A stretch of DNA of 6,483 nt. Origin: Chromatiales bacterium (lineage in GTDB: Bacteria > Pseudomonadota > Gammaproteobacteria > JACCYU01). The number at the start of each line of letters is the position of its first letter. The stretch's first letter is position 1. The notes beneath the pieces were generated by a model. It was not told the origin of the DNA and ran no database searches. It worked only from the letters and a program-made list of their open reading frames with translations. The translations under genes were made by a program, and so were the position numbers. The DNA lies in assembly GCA_031177845.1 (NCBI GenBank), contig JAPSGG010000069.1:1-6483 (forward strand), written 5' to 3'. This document shows positions 6,143-6,483 of this stretch, piece after piece.

Positions 6143-6483
6143 TTAAGCACTCGGCCCCAAAGGCTTGGGTTGTTTGCCGGCCGGAAACAGCAGCGGCGCC
6201 AGTTCGTCAAGCGCGCGCTGGTAAACCTGGCGTTTGAAGAAGACCACTCGGTGCAGGGGATACCAGTAGTCAACCCAGCACCAGCGGTCGAATTCGGGCT
6301 TTACTGAGCAGTCCAGCCGCAAGCATCCCTCATCGCCAATCAACCGCAACATGAACCAGACCTGCTTCTGACCAATGCAACGCGGCAGCTGATGACGGCG
6401 AACCAAATGGCGCGGCAACTGGTAGCGCAGCCAATCCCGCGTACAGCCAATGACTTCCACGTGCTGCGGCAGCAAGCCCGTCT
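6143..6483 (-). CDS. rppH: RNA pyrophosphohydrolase RppH, C-terminal part (5' end outside window)
   Basis: RppH (NudH) is a Nudix hydrolase that removes pyrophosphate from the 5' end of triphosphorylated mRNAs and so starts RNase E-dependent decay. The frame is open to the window edge and gives about 113 residues; family members are usually 155-180 residues, so the first third and almost all of the Nudix box are missing. The visible part begins [12 protein letters not shown], the end of the Nudix helix, then [45 protein letters not shown] and [13 protein letters not shown], each closely matching the E. coli protein. The C-terminal tail ([13 protein letters not shown]) is short. A TTG near the edge (6473-6475) could be misread as a start, but homology runs past it. 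It lies upstream of ptsP in the same direction, the usual gammaproteobacterial order. Confidence 0.95.
   Translation of the reverse strand, partial: TGLLPQHVEVIGCTRDWLRYQLPRHLVRRHQLPRCIGQKQVWFMLRLIGDEGCLRLDCSVKPEFDRWCWVDYWYPLHRVVFFKRQVYQRALDELAPLLFPAGKQPKPLGPSA

Noticed and set aside
5707..6237. 176-codon plus-strand open frame covering the ptsP start and spacer
   Set aside because: It crosses ptsP and rppH antisense, has low-complexity Arg/Ser/Ala composition and no family resemblance.

Overview
The window reads as a chromosomal stretch of a moderately GC-rich proteobacterium, most likely a gammaproteobacterium. The best clue is the minus-strand order rppH then ptsP, a common gammaproteobacterial arrangement; the RppH tail and EI-Ntr sequence also resemble the enterobacterial proteins as I remember them. 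Bacterioferritin and HemJ-type haem synthesis fit an aerobic or microaerobic Gram-negative cell. I cannot assign a genus. No mobile element, CRISPR array, tRNA or rRNA was seen.

Layout, plus strand. Positions 2-271 hold the C-terminal half of bacterioferritin (5' end outside the window). After an 88-bp gap comes hemJ (360-782), the membrane protoporphyrinogen IX oxidase. A roughly 400-bp non-coding stretch (783-1179) follows. Its last 100 bp hold a strong promoter: a perfect TATAAT with a -35 element covered by a 19-bp palindrome that resembles a Fur box. This promoter drives an outer-membrane porin (1180-2328), which ends in a clear intrinsic terminator. Just past the terminator are a secreted FMN-binding flavoprotein with a covalent-flavin motif (2391-2918) and, overlapping it by 14 bp, a two-helix inner-membrane PepSY-type protein (2905-3705).

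Layout, minus strand. ptsP (3711-5981), the GAF-containing enzyme I of the nitrogen phosphotransferase system, faces the PepSY gene tail to tail with 5 bp between stop codons. Upstream of it lies the C-terminal part of rppH (6143-6483, cut by the window edge), the RNA pyrophosphohydrolase.

How they may work together. The plus-strand half has an iron and haem theme: iron storage (Bfr), haem synthesis (HemJ), then a porin, periplasmic flavoprotein and inner-membrane PepSY protein behind a candidate Fur-controlled promoter. The most interesting inference is that the last three form an envelope-spanning iron-acquisition module: the porin admits an iron form, and the PepSY/flavoprotein pair passes electrons to periplasmic ferric iron or a ferric chelate. 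The layout is visible in the sequence; the function is inference. The minus-strand pair is ordinary housekeeping regulation.
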